A DNA stretch of 64,000 bases from VRUE01 sp963720805 (GTDB taxonomy: Bacteria > Actinomycetota > Thermoleophilia > Solirubrobacterales > 70-9), in NCBI GenBank assembly GCA_963720805.1, contig CAVRGT010000009.1, positions 1 to 64,000 of the forward strand. The letters are read 5' to 3'. The position numbers and the translations under genes are program-made. How positions within the stretch are numbered: the first letter of the stretch is position 1; each line of letters starts with the position of its first letter. The notes beneath the pieces are model-generated. The model saw nothing but the letters and a program-made list of their open reading frames with translations, was not told the DNA's origin and searched no databases. Shown one piece after another: positions 16,584-26,160 of the stretch.

Positions 16584-17225
16584 TCAGGCTCCCGCGGCGA
16601 GGGCGCTGCCGTGAACCAGAGGCCGCACGATCGGCGGGGCTTTCGGCAGCTGTCCTCGTTCGACCCGCTCCAGCTTCAGCGGCGAGGCTTCGATCGTGGC
16701 CACGGTGTCGCGGTTGCAGTGGCAGCCGTCGCCGAGGAAGCGCCAGGGCCTTTCGAGGCGGTCCTGCCAGCGAGCCAGCCCGGCGTCCTCGGCGCGCACG
16801 TGCTCGATGAAGAGCAGCTTGCCTCCCGGCTTCAGCACTCGCGCCGTCTCGCGCAGTGCCGCCGCCGGATCGGGGACCGTGCAGAGGACCAGGGTGAAGA
16901 CGGCGGTGTCGAAGCCGTCGTCGGCGAAGGGAAGTTCCTGCGCCGAAGCCCCGGAGATCTCGACCCCTCCCCTGCCCGCCGCCTTTGCTCGAAGTTGTTT
17001 GAGCATATGCGGGTCGGGCTCGACCATGACCAGCTCACTCACCGCCTCCGGGAAGAGGTCCAGGTTGACGCCGGTCCCGGCCCCCAGGTCGACCGTCCTG
17101 CCGCTCGCCTGGGACAGCAGCTCGCGCCGCATCTGCCGCAGCCCAGCCTCCTCGGTCGCCTTCAGACCGCGGTCGTAGAGCGCCGCGAACCCCCTCCCCC
17201 AGGTAGCGTCGTAAACCCGACCCAT
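16584..17225 (-). CDS. Class I SAM-dependent methyltransferase
   Basis: A 213-residue protein with motif I TVDLGAGTGVNLDLFP, motif II LVMVEPDPHMLKQL, FADDGFDTAVFTLVLCTVPD (motif IV region) and LKPGGKLLFIEHVR (post-motif). The C-terminal arrangement (WRFLGDGCHCNRDT) resembles phosphatidylethanolamine/menaquinone-type and METTL7-like enzymes, so a lipid or small-molecule substrate is plausible. It is the last gene of a minus-strand set with SDR and thiolase genes but lies beyond hairpin 8, so it may have its own promoter. Confidence 0.85.
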   Translation of the reverse strand: MGRVYDATWGRGFAALYDRGLKATEEAGLRQMRRELLSQASGRTVDLGAGTGVNLDLFPEAVSELVMVEPDPHMLKQLRAKAAGRGGVEISGASAQELPFADDGFDTAVFTLVLCTVPDPAAALRETARVLKPGGKLLFIEHVRAEDAGLARWQDRLERPWRFLGDGCHCNRDTVATIEASPLKLERVERGQLPKAPPIVRPLVHGSALAAGA

Positions 17226-17234
17226 CTCAGCCCT

Positions 17235-17279
17235 CGACGGGACTCAAAGTCGTGAATAGCATCGTTTTGCGTCCCGTCG
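17235..17279. terminator. Inverted repeat downstream of the SDR gene (hairpin 8)
   Basis: Arms cgacgggac (17235-17243) and gtcccgtcg (17271-17279) are perfect 9-bp complements, extended by caaa/tttg after one mismatch. The structure begins seven bases past the SDR stop (17287-17289). Confidence 0.55.
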
Positions 17280-17286
17280 GCCCCGG

Positions 17287-18159
17287 TTAGGCGGCTTCGC
17301 GCTCGGGGCTGTCGGCGTCCTCGGCGCGGCTGGCCGCGGCGCGCTCCTCGTAGGCGTGGCGGGCGCCGTGGTCGACTTCGGTCATCAGCTTGTCGACCTT
17401 CATCAGGCGGCCGAGGCCCTCGCGCCAGCCGCGCGGCAGGTTGGCGACGAGCTTGAAGAAGACGCCGTTCTCGCGCGGCACCCAGACGTCGAAGCGCGGC
17501 ACTTCCAGCGCGTCGACGATCTCGTTGGCGACGTCGGAGGCCTCTACCGGTTTGATCAACCTCTGCCCGACGCCGGAGGTCAGCTCGGTGTTGACCACGG
17601 TCGGCATCACACAGGCGATCTCGACGCCGCAGCTGCGCAGCTCCGCCCTGACCGCCTCGCTGATCCCGACCACGGCGTGCTTGGTGCCCGAGTAGGTGGC
17701 GATGCCGGGGAAGCCGCCCTTGCCGGCCTGCGAGGCGAGGTTGACGATGTGGCCGTGGCCGCGCGGCTGGAAGCGCTCGATCGCCAGCTGCATGCCGACG
17801 ATGACGCCGTAGACGTTGATGTCGAGCTGGCGCTTGAGCGAGGCGTCGGACTCCTCGACAAAAGGGGTCACCGGCATGATCCCGGCGTTGTTGATCACAA
17901 CGTCGAGCGGGCCGAGCTCGCGCTCCGCGGCGTCAAGGAAGGCGGAGAAGGAACCGCGGTCGGTGACGTCGAGCGCCAGCGCGACAGTCCCTCCGCCCAG
18001 CTCACCAGCCGTCTTCTCGGCCAGCTCAAGGTCGAGATCGCCGATCGCGACGCGGCAGCCCTTGCGCACCAGTGCCGTCGCCGTCGCCCTGCCGATCCCG
18101 CGCGCACCGCCGCTGATCGCCACGACCTTGCCACTGAGGGACTGCCGCTGCTTCGCCAT
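17287..18159 (-). CDS. Short-chain dehydrogenase/reductase
   Basis: A classical SDR of 290 residues: cofactor motif SGGARGIGRA near 15-24, LDV for adenine, VINNAGIM, catalytic Ser in VNLASQAGKGG and the YSGTK active site. A 40-residue charged C-terminal tail (ending SPEREAA) exceeds the core domain. Asp at the end of strand 2 (IGDLDLELA) suggests NAD(H). It is 24 bp from a thiolase gene in the same direction, pointing to steroid, fatty-acid or other CoA-linked metabolism. Substrate unknown. Confidence 0.88.
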   Translation of the reverse strand: MAKQRQSLSGKVVAISGGARGIGRATATALVRKGCRVAIGDLDLELAEKTAGELGGGTVALALDVTDRGSFSAFLDAAERELGPLDVVINNAGIMPVTPFVEESDASLKRQLDINVYGVIVGMQLAIERFQPRGHGHIVNLASQAGKGGFPGIATYSGTKHAVVGISEAVRAELRSCGVEIACVMPTVVNTELTSGVGQRLIKPVEASDVANEIVDALEVPRFDVWVPRENGVFFKLVANLPRGWREGLGRLMKVDKLMTEVDHGARHAYEERAAASRAEDADSPEREAA

Positions 18160-18183
18160 CGGTACCTCCTCCTCCGACGGCCC

Positions 18184-19378
18184 TTAGGCCGCCGGCTTGT
18201 AGACGGTGACCACGGCGGCGCCGCCGAGGCCGATGTTGTGCTGCAGCGCCAGCTTGGCGCCCTCCACCTGGCGCTTGTCGGCGTCGCCGCGCAACTGCCA
18301 GGTCAGTTCCGAGCACTGCGCCAGCCCGGTCGCGCCCAGCGGGTGGCCCTTGGAGATCAGCCCGCCGGAGGGGTTGACCACGACCTTGCCGCCGTAGGTG
18401 GTCGCTTCTTCCTCGATCAGCTTGTGCGCCTCGCCCTCGGCGGCGAATCCGAGCGCTTCGTAGGTAATGAGCTCGTTGGCGCTGAAGCAGTCGTGCAGCT
18501 CGCAGACGTCGACTTCCTCGGCGGCGACGCCGGCCTCGGCGTAGGCCTCATCGGCGGCCTGCTTCGACATGTCAGAGCCGACGATCGTCATGCAGTCGGC
18601 CCCCTCGTCGAAGGTCGAGCTGAGGTCGGTGACCATCGACTGGCCGGCGATCTCGATCGCCCGCTCGCCGAGCCCGTGCTCTTCGACGTAGCGCTCGGAG
18701 GCGACGATCGCGCAGGCCGAGCCGTCGGAGGTCGGCGAGCACTGCAGCTTGGTCAGCGGGTCGTGGATCATCCGCGCGCCCTTGATGTCCTCCAGCGAGT
18801 ACTCGTCCTGGAACTGGGCGTAGGGGTTGTTGACCGAGTGCTTGTGGTTCTTCCAGCCGATCCAGGCGTAGTGGTCGGGGTTGGAGCCGTACTTCTGCAT
18901 GTGGTCGCGACCGGCGTTGCCGAACATCTGCGGCGCCGGCGGCGACTGCTCGGGGTCGCGGATCTCGAACATCCGCATCGCGTGCTTGTCGAGCGCGTTG
19001 GTGCGGTCGGTGTACTTGACCCCGAGGCTGCCGGGCTCCATCTTCTCGAAGCCGAGCGCCAGGGCGCAGTCGACGAGGCCCGCCCTTGACCGCCTGGCGG
19101 GCCAGGAAGAGCGCCGAGGAGCCGGTCGAGCAGTTGTTATTGACGTTGACGACCGGGATCCCGGTCAGGCCGAGCTGGTAGAGCGCCCGCTGGCCGTAGG
19201 TCGAGTCGCCGTAGCAGTAGCCGGCGAAGGCCTGCTGCACGTCGTCGTAGGGAATGCCGGCGTCGGCGAGCGCCTTCTCCCCCGCCTCCTTGGCCCAGTC
19301 GGGGTAGTCGCCCTCCTTGGTGCCGGGCTTCTCGAACTTGGTCATCCCGACCCCGATCACGAACGTGCGGTTGCTCAA
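18184..19378 (-). CDS. SCP2-type thiolase / lipid-transfer thiolase (one frameshift)
   Basis: Thiolase-like protein of about 398 residues. The N-terminus MSNRTFVIGVGMTKFEKPGT and the nucleophilic cysteine in NVNNNCSTGSSALFLARQAV are on the first frame. Downstream KMEPGSLGVKYTDRTNAL, VCELHDCFSANELITYEALG (HDCF motif of SCP2 thiolases) and GGLISKGHPLGATGLAQ are on the next. One extra base near 19080 separates the two frames; correcting it gives a continuous enzyme. Members act on acyl-CoA or steroid side-chain intermediates. It is probably co-transcribed with the SDR. Confidence 0.87.
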
Positions 19379-19436
19379 AGTCTGCTCCTGTGTCGCCGCG
19401 AGCGCCTGCCGCGGTTTGGCTGGTCAGCCAGGAAAT

Positions 19437-20536
19437 CTAGCGGGCCGCGCCGCTTGGGGGGCTCGCCTCGGCCATTTCCTCGCGATTGGGCCAGAGCAGG
19501 AAGGATGCGCCGGCGATCGCGATGCCGATCGCGGTGGCGATCGCCCGCTGGCCGGCCGCGTGCAGGGCCGCCTCGCCGATCGAGTCGGCGAGCAGCACCG
19601 CGTAGGTCGTGATCGCGGCGGTGAAGAGCGCGTACTGGACCGTCAGCAGGCCGTAGGCAAGGCCGGTGGCGAGCGTCAGGGCGACTGCGACCGCCACGCC
19701 GCTGCCGCCCAACAGCTCGGCAAGTGCGGTGGCGACGATCAGGCCGGCTGCCGTTCCGACGGCGCGCAGGATCAGGCGACGAAAGGTCTCTTCTTTCTCG
19801 GGGCGCAGGACGAAGAGGATCGTCAGCGGAATCCAGAAGCCGTGTTCGTGCATCCCGATCAGCCAGTAGACCGAGACGCCGGCCGCGAGGGCGGCGCCGA
19901 AGCGCAGCGCATGCCGAAAGCTGGTCGAGCTCAGGCTCAGGTTCGAGTCGCAGCGCTCGCAGGGCGGCGCGGGTGCTCCATCCCCCCGCCCCGCCCTCCT
20001 CACTGCGGTCGCCGGCGATCCAGACGCAGGCGGAGAAGGCCGCCTGCAGCAAGCCGCCGGCGGTGGCGAGGAGGAGGGCCGGCCAGATATCTCCGAGATC
20101 GAGCGGCAGGTCCTGGGTGATGACCAGGGCAGAGTGCAACCGAGAGCCCCGCGATCGAGAGCCGCAGCGAGACCGAGAAGCAGTAGCCGGCGGCGGCACC
20201 GACGACCGCGATCGCGGCGATCGCCGGCAGGGCGCTCGAGCCCGTGAGGACGCCGAGCGCCGCGGCGAGGCCGATCAACGGCGCGATCACCGCCTGCCAG
20301 GCGGCCCGGATGCGCGCGGGCGCGTCGAGCCCCGGGAAGCCGGCAAGCAGCGCGCCGGTGCCGATCGCCCCCTTGCTGGCGCTGTGCAGCCCGAGCTCGA
20401 GCAGCAGCGCCACGCCCACCGGGACGGCGACCAGGGCGCCGCGGCGCAGCGCCGGCCCGGGCTCGCTCGGCCCGATCGCCAGCAGCGGCGAGGCCCTTAG
20501 GCGGCTGGCGGTGCCGGCGGCGTTGAAAAGCTCCAC
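19437..20536 (-). CDS. FUSC-like integral membrane protein (two frameshifts)
   Basis: A multi-helix protein of about 365 residues resembling the fusaric acid resistance/aromatic acid exporter family. The GTG start at 20536 gives VELFNAAGTASRLRASPLL and a run of Ala/Leu/Gly helices. The C-terminal half carries the FUSC-type segment FRHALRFGAALAAGVSVYWL followed by FWIPLTILFVLRPEKEETFR, then four more helices. Frame changes near 20130 and 19960 break the central part. The family forms efflux components or membrane scaffolds; substrate unknown. It is divergent from ccdA and upstream of the thiolase. Confidence 0.65.
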
Positions 20537-20611
20537 GCCGCAAGTCTCTCGCTGTCCGCGGCGGCGAGGGAGGCGCTCGGCCGCGGCGTGCCCCAAGTAC
20601 CCTGATGGGCC

Positions 20612-21377
20612 GTGCCTTTCGCCGCCCTGAGCACCGACCCGGCCGCTGGAGTGGGCATCTTCGCCGCCCTCGCCGCCGGGGTCGTCTCCTTCCTCTCCCC
20701 CTGCGTGCTGCCGCTGGTTCCGGGCTATCTCTCGGCGGTGAGCGGCGTCTCCGCGGCCGAGCTGGAGACGGCGGGCTGGCGGCGCATCCTCGCCCCCAGC
20801 CTGCTCTTCGTCGCCAGCTTCTCGGCGATCTTCGTCGCCGAGGGGCTGACCGCGACGGCGCTCGGCTCGGCCTTCCAGGACCACGAAGAACTGCTGACCA
20901 AGATCGCCGCGGCCCTGATCATCGCCATGGGCGTGCTCTTCGTCGCCCAGCTCTTCATCACCCGCCTCAACCGCGAGTGGCACGTCGACGCCCTGCTCGA
21001 GCGCGCCGGCAGGGGCGGCCCGATCGTCGCCGGCGCCGCCTTCGCGATCGCCTGGACCCCCTGCATCGGGCCCACCCTCGGCGCCATCCTCACCGCCGCC
21101 TCGCTCTCGGGCTCGGCCGCCCACGGCGCCCTGCTCCTCGTCGTCTACTCGGCCGGCCTGGCGATTCCCTTCCTGCTCACCGCGATCGCCTTCTCGCGCA
21201 TGACCACCGCCTTCACCGTGGTCAAGCGCCACTACCAGGCGATCGTCGCCACCGGCGGCGTGATCCTGATCGCGATGGGCGTGCTGATCTGGACCAACGA
21301 GCTGACCCAACTCAACTCCGAAGCCCGTAGCCTGGCTCGAAGGCCACGGCCTCGACTTTCTGGAACAGCGGGTCTGA
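20612..21377 (+). CDS. ccdA: Cytochrome c biogenesis protein CcdA (one frameshift at the 3' end)
   Basis: A six-helix membrane protein of about 254 residues that carries electrons from thioredoxin across the membrane to reduce extracytoplasmic thiols. The first cysteine motif is VVSFLSPCVLPLVPGYLSA and the second IAWTPCIGPTLGAIL, the CcdA redox pair. Near 21330 one extra base shifts the frame; the corrected tail reads WLEGHGLDFLEQRV and stops at 21375-21377, matching CcdA C-termini. It may oppose the VKOR/DsbA oxidising pathway found 5 kb away or serve cytochrome c maturation. No ccsB/resB partner is visible. Confidence 0.88.
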
Positions 21378-21661
21378 GCTGTCATGTTGACGACGGGCAC
21401 GGCCGTCTCGATCTCCTGGCCGATCGCCTCGGTCTCTTCGAGCCCCTCGCCGTCGACATCGCGCGAGCAGACGATGCGGAAGCGGCCCGTGCCGATCTCG
21501 GCATCTGGCACGACCGGGAGGCCGCGGATGTGGTCCCAGCCCAGCCGTTCGACCTCGAACGGGTTCATCCGCACCTCAGCCGCCGGGAAGGGGCAGCTGG
21601 AGTTGTGCTGGTCGATCGCCTTGGAGATCGCCTCGAGGTTCTTCGCCTCAGGAGAAGCCAT
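21312..21661 (-). CDS. Conserved hypothetical protein (3' end uncertain)
   Basis: Starts MASPEAKNLEAISKAIDQHN and contains SSCPFPAAEVRMNPFEVERL, GWDHIRGLPVVPDAEIGTG and RFRIVCSRD; I do not recognise a domain. About 100 residues are clear. With a one-base correction near 21370 the tail would read DPLFQKVEAVAFEPGYGLRS and stop at 21312, overlapping the ccdA end; without it the frame runs on antisense to ccdA. The two neighbouring 3' ends cannot both be resolved from this sequence. Probably a small soluble protein of unknown role. Confidence 0.5.
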
Positions 21662-21688
21662 CTTCAGAAGTCTAAGAGGCCCGCTCGG

Positions 21689-22105
21689 CTAGAGGGTGCC
21701 GCCGGTGTCGTACGCCTCGCCCGGCGTGGCGCCGAGGGCGAGTAGGCGTAGGCCGTCGGGGCCTGGCGTGACCTTGCGCTTGACCGAGGGGCCTACCCGG
21801 ACGATCTGGTCGGGGCTGAGCTCGAAGCGCTCGCCGTCGGCTTCCAGTGTGCCGGAGCCCCGCAGGGCGACGTAGACCTCCTCCTGACCGAGCTGCTGCG
21901 GGCGCTTGGCGAACATCTCGCCGCCGAGCCCGTCCTCGGAGTGATCGTGTTCCGGGTATTCGTCGGCGCCGGGGTCAAGATCGACGACCGAGATGCCGAA
22001 GGCGCTGATCCCAAGGCCGGCGGCAACCTGGACCATCGAGACCTTCTCGAAGTATCCGTCGATGGCGTCAATCTCGTCGATCCTGCGGTGGGTCAGGTCG
22101 GCCAT
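21689..22105 (-). CDS. Cupin-domain protein
   Basis: A 138-residue single-domain cupin. Motif 1 is spread over YPEHDHSEDGLGG to EEVYVALRGSGTLEADG, and motif 2 is near IVRVGPSVKRKVTPGPDG. The usual HxH metal pair is only partly present (EHDH), so metal binding is uncertain. Such proteins may be small enzymes, sensors or sugar-binding proteins; no function can be assigned. It is transcribed divergently from dinB, with 65 bp between the starts. Confidence 0.75.
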   Translation of the reverse strand: MADLTHRRIDEIDAIDGYFEKVSMVQVAAGLGISAFGISVVDLDPGADEYPEHDHSEDGLGGEMFAKRPQQLGQEEVYVALRGSGTLEADGERFELSPDQIVRVGPSVKRKVTPGPDGLRLLALGATPGEAYDTGGTL

Positions 22106-22170
22106 GCCGACACGCTACCCGGCTCTCAGAATCCGAATCGCCGTCTTCCCTCCCTCCTACCATCGGCACG

Positions 22171-23259
22171 ATGGCCTTTGAGCGGACCGTTGCGCACCTC
22201 GATATGGACGCCTTCTACGCGTCGGTCGAGCTGCGGCGGCGGCCCGAGTTGCGGGGGAAGCCGGTTGTGGTCTGCGGCTCGGGGCCGCGGGCGGTGGTGA
22301 CGACGGCGAGCTATGAGGCGCGCAAGCTGGCCGGGATCCACTCGGCGATGCCGGCGGCGGTGGCGCGGCGGCGGCTGCCCGACGCGGTCTATCTGCAGCC
22401 GGACTTCACCGCCTATCGGGAGGCCTCGGTGCGGGTGATGGAGGTGCTGCGCGGCAACGCCGAGACGGTCGAGGTGGTCGGGCTCGATGAGGCCTACATC
22501 GACCTCACCGGGCTCTTCTCGCCGAAGACGACGATGCGGCGGATCGCAGCCGAGATCGGCGAACGGACGGGACTGACCTGCTCGGTCGGCATCTCCGAGA
22601 GCCGCATGCTGGCCAAGATCACCAGCGAGCTGGGCAAGCCGGCCGGCCTGGTCGTGCTCTCGCGCGAGGAGGCACTGGAGCGCTTCGCCGGCGACTCGCC
22701 GGGCCTGATCCCCGGCATCGGGCCGAAGACGGTCGATCAAGCTGGGGGCATGGGCATCCGCACCCTGGCCGAGCTGCGCGCCCGGGACCCCGAGGCGCTG
22801 GAGCAGGCCTTCGGGCCGCGCCAGGGGCGCTGGCTGCACCGTCGCGGCCGGCTCGAAGACGAGACACCGGTCACGGTCGAGCGCGAGACCAAGTCGCAAT
22901 CGGCGGAGACGACATTCGACGTCGACGTCGCGCGACAGCGGCGAGCTGGAGGCCCACCTCGGCCGGCTGGCCGAGGAGCTCTGTCGGCGGCTGCGAAAGC
23001 GCGAGCTGCGCGGCCGCACGATCGGGATCAAGGTGCGACTCGACGACTGGACCAACGTCACCCGCTCGCACAGCGTCGCCGAGGCCGACCAACGACCCAC
23101 GTCGTCGGGCCGGTCGCTCTCGACCTCCTGCGCGCCTACGACCCGCCGCGGCCGGTGCGCCTGCTCGGGGTTCGCGTCGCCTCCTTCGAGAGCGAGGCCG
23201 AGGAGCCGGCGGCACCCGCGCAGGAGCGCGATCAGCTGCAGCTCGGCCTCAGCGCCTGA
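22171..23259 (+). CDS. dinB: DNA polymerase IV, Y family (two compensating frameshifts)
   Basis: An error-prone translesion polymerase of about 362 residues. The palm motifs are HLDMDAFYASVE (catalytic Asp) and VVGLDEAYIDLTG (Asp-Glu). SVGISESRMLAKITSELGKP and GLIPGIGPKTVDQ (helix-hairpin-helix) follow. Near 22930 the frame slips and returns near 23090; the missing stretch, read in the other frame, supplies LRGRTIGIKVRLDDWTNVTR of the little-finger domain. The C-terminus DQLQLGLSA looks like a beta-clamp-binding QLxLGL motif. The two opposite indels point to sequence error rather than loss of the gene. Confidence 0.9.
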   Translation: MAFERTVAHLDMDAFYASVELRRRPELRGKPVVVCGSGPRAVVTTASYEARKLAGIHSAMPAAVARRRLPDAVYLQPDFTAYREASVRVMEVLRGNAETVEVVGLDEAYIDLTGLFSPKTTMRRIAAEIGERTGLTCSVGISESRMLAKITSELGKPAGLVVLSREEALERFAGDSPGLIPGIGPKTVDQAGGMGIRTLAELRARDPEALEQAFGPRQGRWLHRRGRLEDETPVTVERETKSQSAETTFDVDVARQRRAGGPPRPAGRGALSAAAKARAARPHDRDQGATRRLDQRHPLAQRRRGRPTTHVVGPVALDLLRAYDPPRPVRLLGVRVASFESEAEEPAAPAQERDQLQLGLSA

Positions 23260-23312
23260 GCACTCAGTCCGACTTCGCGGGAGCCCTTGGAGCGTGTGCG
23301 AAGATTGCTCGG

Positions 23313-24753
23313 GTGAGCGCTGACCGACTGAGCGGGCTCGACTCCTCGTTCCTCCACATGGAGCGTGCCGGCGCCCACATGCACGTCGCCTCGACGAGCA
23401 TCTTCGAGGGACCGGCGCCCAGCGCACGAGGAGTTCCGCGACCACATCGCCTCGCGCCTGCACCTGGTGCCGCGCTTCCGCCAGAAGCTGCGCTTCGTCC
23501 CCTTCGGCCAGGGCCGGCCGGTCTGGGTCGACGACCCCCACCTCAACCTCGACTACCACGTGCGCCAAACCGCGCTGCCGGCGCCGGGCTCCGAGGAGCA
23601 GCTGCGCAACCTGGCGGCGCGGATCTTCTCCCAGCAGCTCGACCGCAGCAAGCCGCTCTGGGAGCTGTGGCTGGTCGAGGGCCTCGACGGCGACCGCTTC
23701 GCGATCGTCGGCAAGAGCCATCACGCGCTCGTCGACGGCGTCTCCGGTGTCGACATCACCACCGTCCTCTTCGACCCGAGCAGGAGCCGGAGAACCCGCC
23801 GGCGATGCCCCCGAAGTGGGCGCCGCGGCCCGAGCCGACCGACCTCAAACTGCTCGCCGACGCCCTGCGCGAGCGCGCCACCAGCCCGCAGGAGATCGTC
23901 CGCGGCGTGCGCGCGGCGCTCCGCGGGCCGCGCCAGGTGTTGCGCGGACTCGGCGCCACCGGCAAGATGGTCGGCGCCGGGATGGCGGCCCCCTCGACGC
24001 CCTTCAACGTCGAGATCGGCCCCCACCGCCGCTTTGCCTTCGTCCGCAGCCGATCTCGCCGCGCTGAAGCGGGTCAAGGACGCGCACGGCGGCACGGTCA
24101 ACGACGTCATCCTCTCGGTCGTCGCCGGCGCGCTCGGCAACTACCTGCGCGCCCGCGGCCACGACACCGAGGGCCTGGAGATGCGGGCGATGGTGCCGGT
24201 CAGCGTTCGCGCCGAGGAGGAGCACGGCGCGCTCGGCAACCGCATCTCGGCGATGATGGCGCCGCTGCCGGTCTGGTGCGAGGACCCGGTCGAGCGCCTG
24301 CACCTGATCAGCGAGAGCGATGGGCGACCTGAAGGGCTCCGGCCAGGCCGTCGGCGCCGAGATCCTGACCCGGATCACCGACTTCGCGCCGACCACGATC
24401 GCCTCGCAGGCGGCCCGCCTGCAGCCGGCCCAGCGCTTCTTCAACCTCGTCGTCACCAACGTGCCCGGGCCGCAGTTCCCCCTCTACGTGCTCGGCCGGC
24501 AGATGGAGTCGATCTTCCCGATGGTGCCGCTGGCCCGCCGCCAGGCGCTCTGCGTCGGGATCATGTCCTACAACGGGCAGGTCAACTTCGGCCTGATCGG
24601 CGACTACGACGCGATGGCCGACCTCGACAGCTTCGCCCTCGACCTCGAAGGCGGCGACGCCGAGATGGACCGGCGTGCCCGCGGCGCCGACGGCGGCCGC
24701 TCAGGGCAGCAGCCGCGGCCGAGACCCGGAACGGCGCCCTGTCGGTCAAGTAG
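23313..24753 (+). CDS. Wax ester synthase/diacylglycerol acyltransferase (several frameshifts)
   Basis: Joins acyl-CoA to diacylglycerol or fatty alcohols, making storage lipid. The start MSADRLSGLDSSFLHMERAG is typical. The active site is HHALVDG (in GKSHHALVDGVSG). Later blocks GTVNDVILSVVAGALGNYLR and VVTNVPGPQFPLYVLG are family signatures. At least four frame changes (near 23420, 23780, 24045 and 24320) interrupt an otherwise continuous protein of about 470 residues. The C-terminus overlaps the end of the next, convergent gene, and the exact stop is unsure. Triacylglycerol storage is common in actinobacteria. Confidence 0.85.
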
Positions 24754-26080
24754 GCCCAGTCGAGCCGGCGGGCATTGAAGCCCGAGGCGCTGGTGTCGGC
24801 GTTGACCAGCACCGCGGTGATGCGGTTGAAGCGGCCCGGGTCGTGCGAGGCGCACGGTCATCGCTCCGCCGTTCTGCCTGAAGCGCAGGCGCGAGACGAC
24901 CTGGCCGTGGCGCTCGGTGCCGATGCGGCCGACCAGGGCGAGCCCGCGCGGCGAGTCCCCGCGGGGCGACCGCGCTTGACGACGATCGCCCGCCCGCCCC
25001 TCGCGTGGACCCGCAGCAACTGGAAGGTGGTGTGGTTGAGCGAGCGGGCGCAGCGCGCGGCCGTCGAGCGGCAGGGTGCCCTGGCGCGAGACGTCCGGGT
25101 AGAGGGGGCCCTCGCGGAAGACCGGGCCGGTGCGCCACTCGGCAGGTCGCGGGCGAAGCGGGCGAAGTCGCGGCAGAAGTCGGAGCCCCCGGCGGCGCTG
25201 GATCGCCGAGTCGTAGGCGGCGACCGAGAAGCCGCCGGGCCTGGTGTGGATCGCCCGCGCCCAGGCGTTGCGCACGATCGAGCGCCCGTAGCGGTGCGCG
25301 AGCCAGTTGTTCCAGACCGCCGAGCCGTACTCCTTGATCGAGTTGGCGGTCAGCGGGGTGTCGAAGCGCTTGACCCAGCGCCGCACGTAGCGCAGGTAGT
25401 CGTCGATGCCGTTGTAGACCTGGTCCTCCATCCAGACCGCGGTCGACTCGGCGAACCAGGGGTCCTGGTAGGCGTCGTAGCCGAACTGGAGGATGTGGTT
25501 GTACTCGTGGGCGAGCGTCACCTCGAGGTCTGCTCGGGCGTGGTGCCGGGGAACTCGAAGTGGGCGTAGTCGTTGTCGAGCACCAGGTATCCGTGCAGGC
25601 TGGCGGGGCAGCCGGTGCGCCTTGGACGCCTGGCCGCGGTCCGGCGCCGCGTAGCCGAAGAGCGCGCCGCCGATCTCGTCAGGTAGATGTCGGTCTTGCC
25701 CCGCCCGCCGCCCTTGCGCCGTCGGACTGCGGGGCTCGCGCCAGCCGAGCTTGCCGTTCTCCACCGAGTAGACGTGTTCGGCGACGGCCTGCACCCGCTC
25801 GACGTAGTCGGGAACGCCGTCGCCGTTGCTGTCGGTGAGGCTGGGCGCGTCGATTCCCACCGCCACCCAGTGCACGCAGAAGTGGCGCGTGCAGGCGGGG
25901 GAGCTGCGGCGCCTCGGGACCGTGTAGGCGTTGCGGTTGGGATCGGGGTGGTCGGTCGGCCGCGCGGCTCGGGCGCGCTGGAAGAACCACTGGCTGCCGG
26001 CCGTGGCGCGCGCGGGCACGACAGCGAGGAGCGCGAGCAGCCGCCAGCGAGGCACCGATCAGCTGCCGGCGGGCCCGCAT
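24701..26080 (-). CDS. Secreted metalloprotease, MXAN_6640-like (several frameshifts)
   Basis: The N-terminus MRARRQLIGASLA, continued in another frame as LLALLAVVPARATAGSQWFF, is a signal peptide. The conserved core follows: HFCVHWVAVGIDAPSLTDSN, GDGVPDYVERVQAVAEHVYS, HGYLVLDNDYAHFEFPGTTP, and the zinc site TLAHEYNHILQFGYDAYQD (HEYNH, an HExxH motif), then WFAESTAVWMEDQVYNGIDD. This order matches the MXAN_6640 family of putative extracellular metalloproteases. The C-terminal beta domain ends near VNADTSASGFNARRLDWAYL. At least five indels break the frame, and both termini are approximate. It converges on the WS/DGAT gene. Confidence 0.75.
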
Positions 26081-26160
26081 CGCGCGGCAATCTACAGCCG
26101 CCGGCGCGCTCCGGCGTCCGGCGGCGATACTTCAGCCGTGGACGCTCCGAGGACGCCGGC

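Noticed and set aside
17356..19089. A 577-codon plus-strand frame
   Set aside because: Antisense to the SDR and thiolase genes, rich in Gly/Arg/Asp with no recognisable fold.
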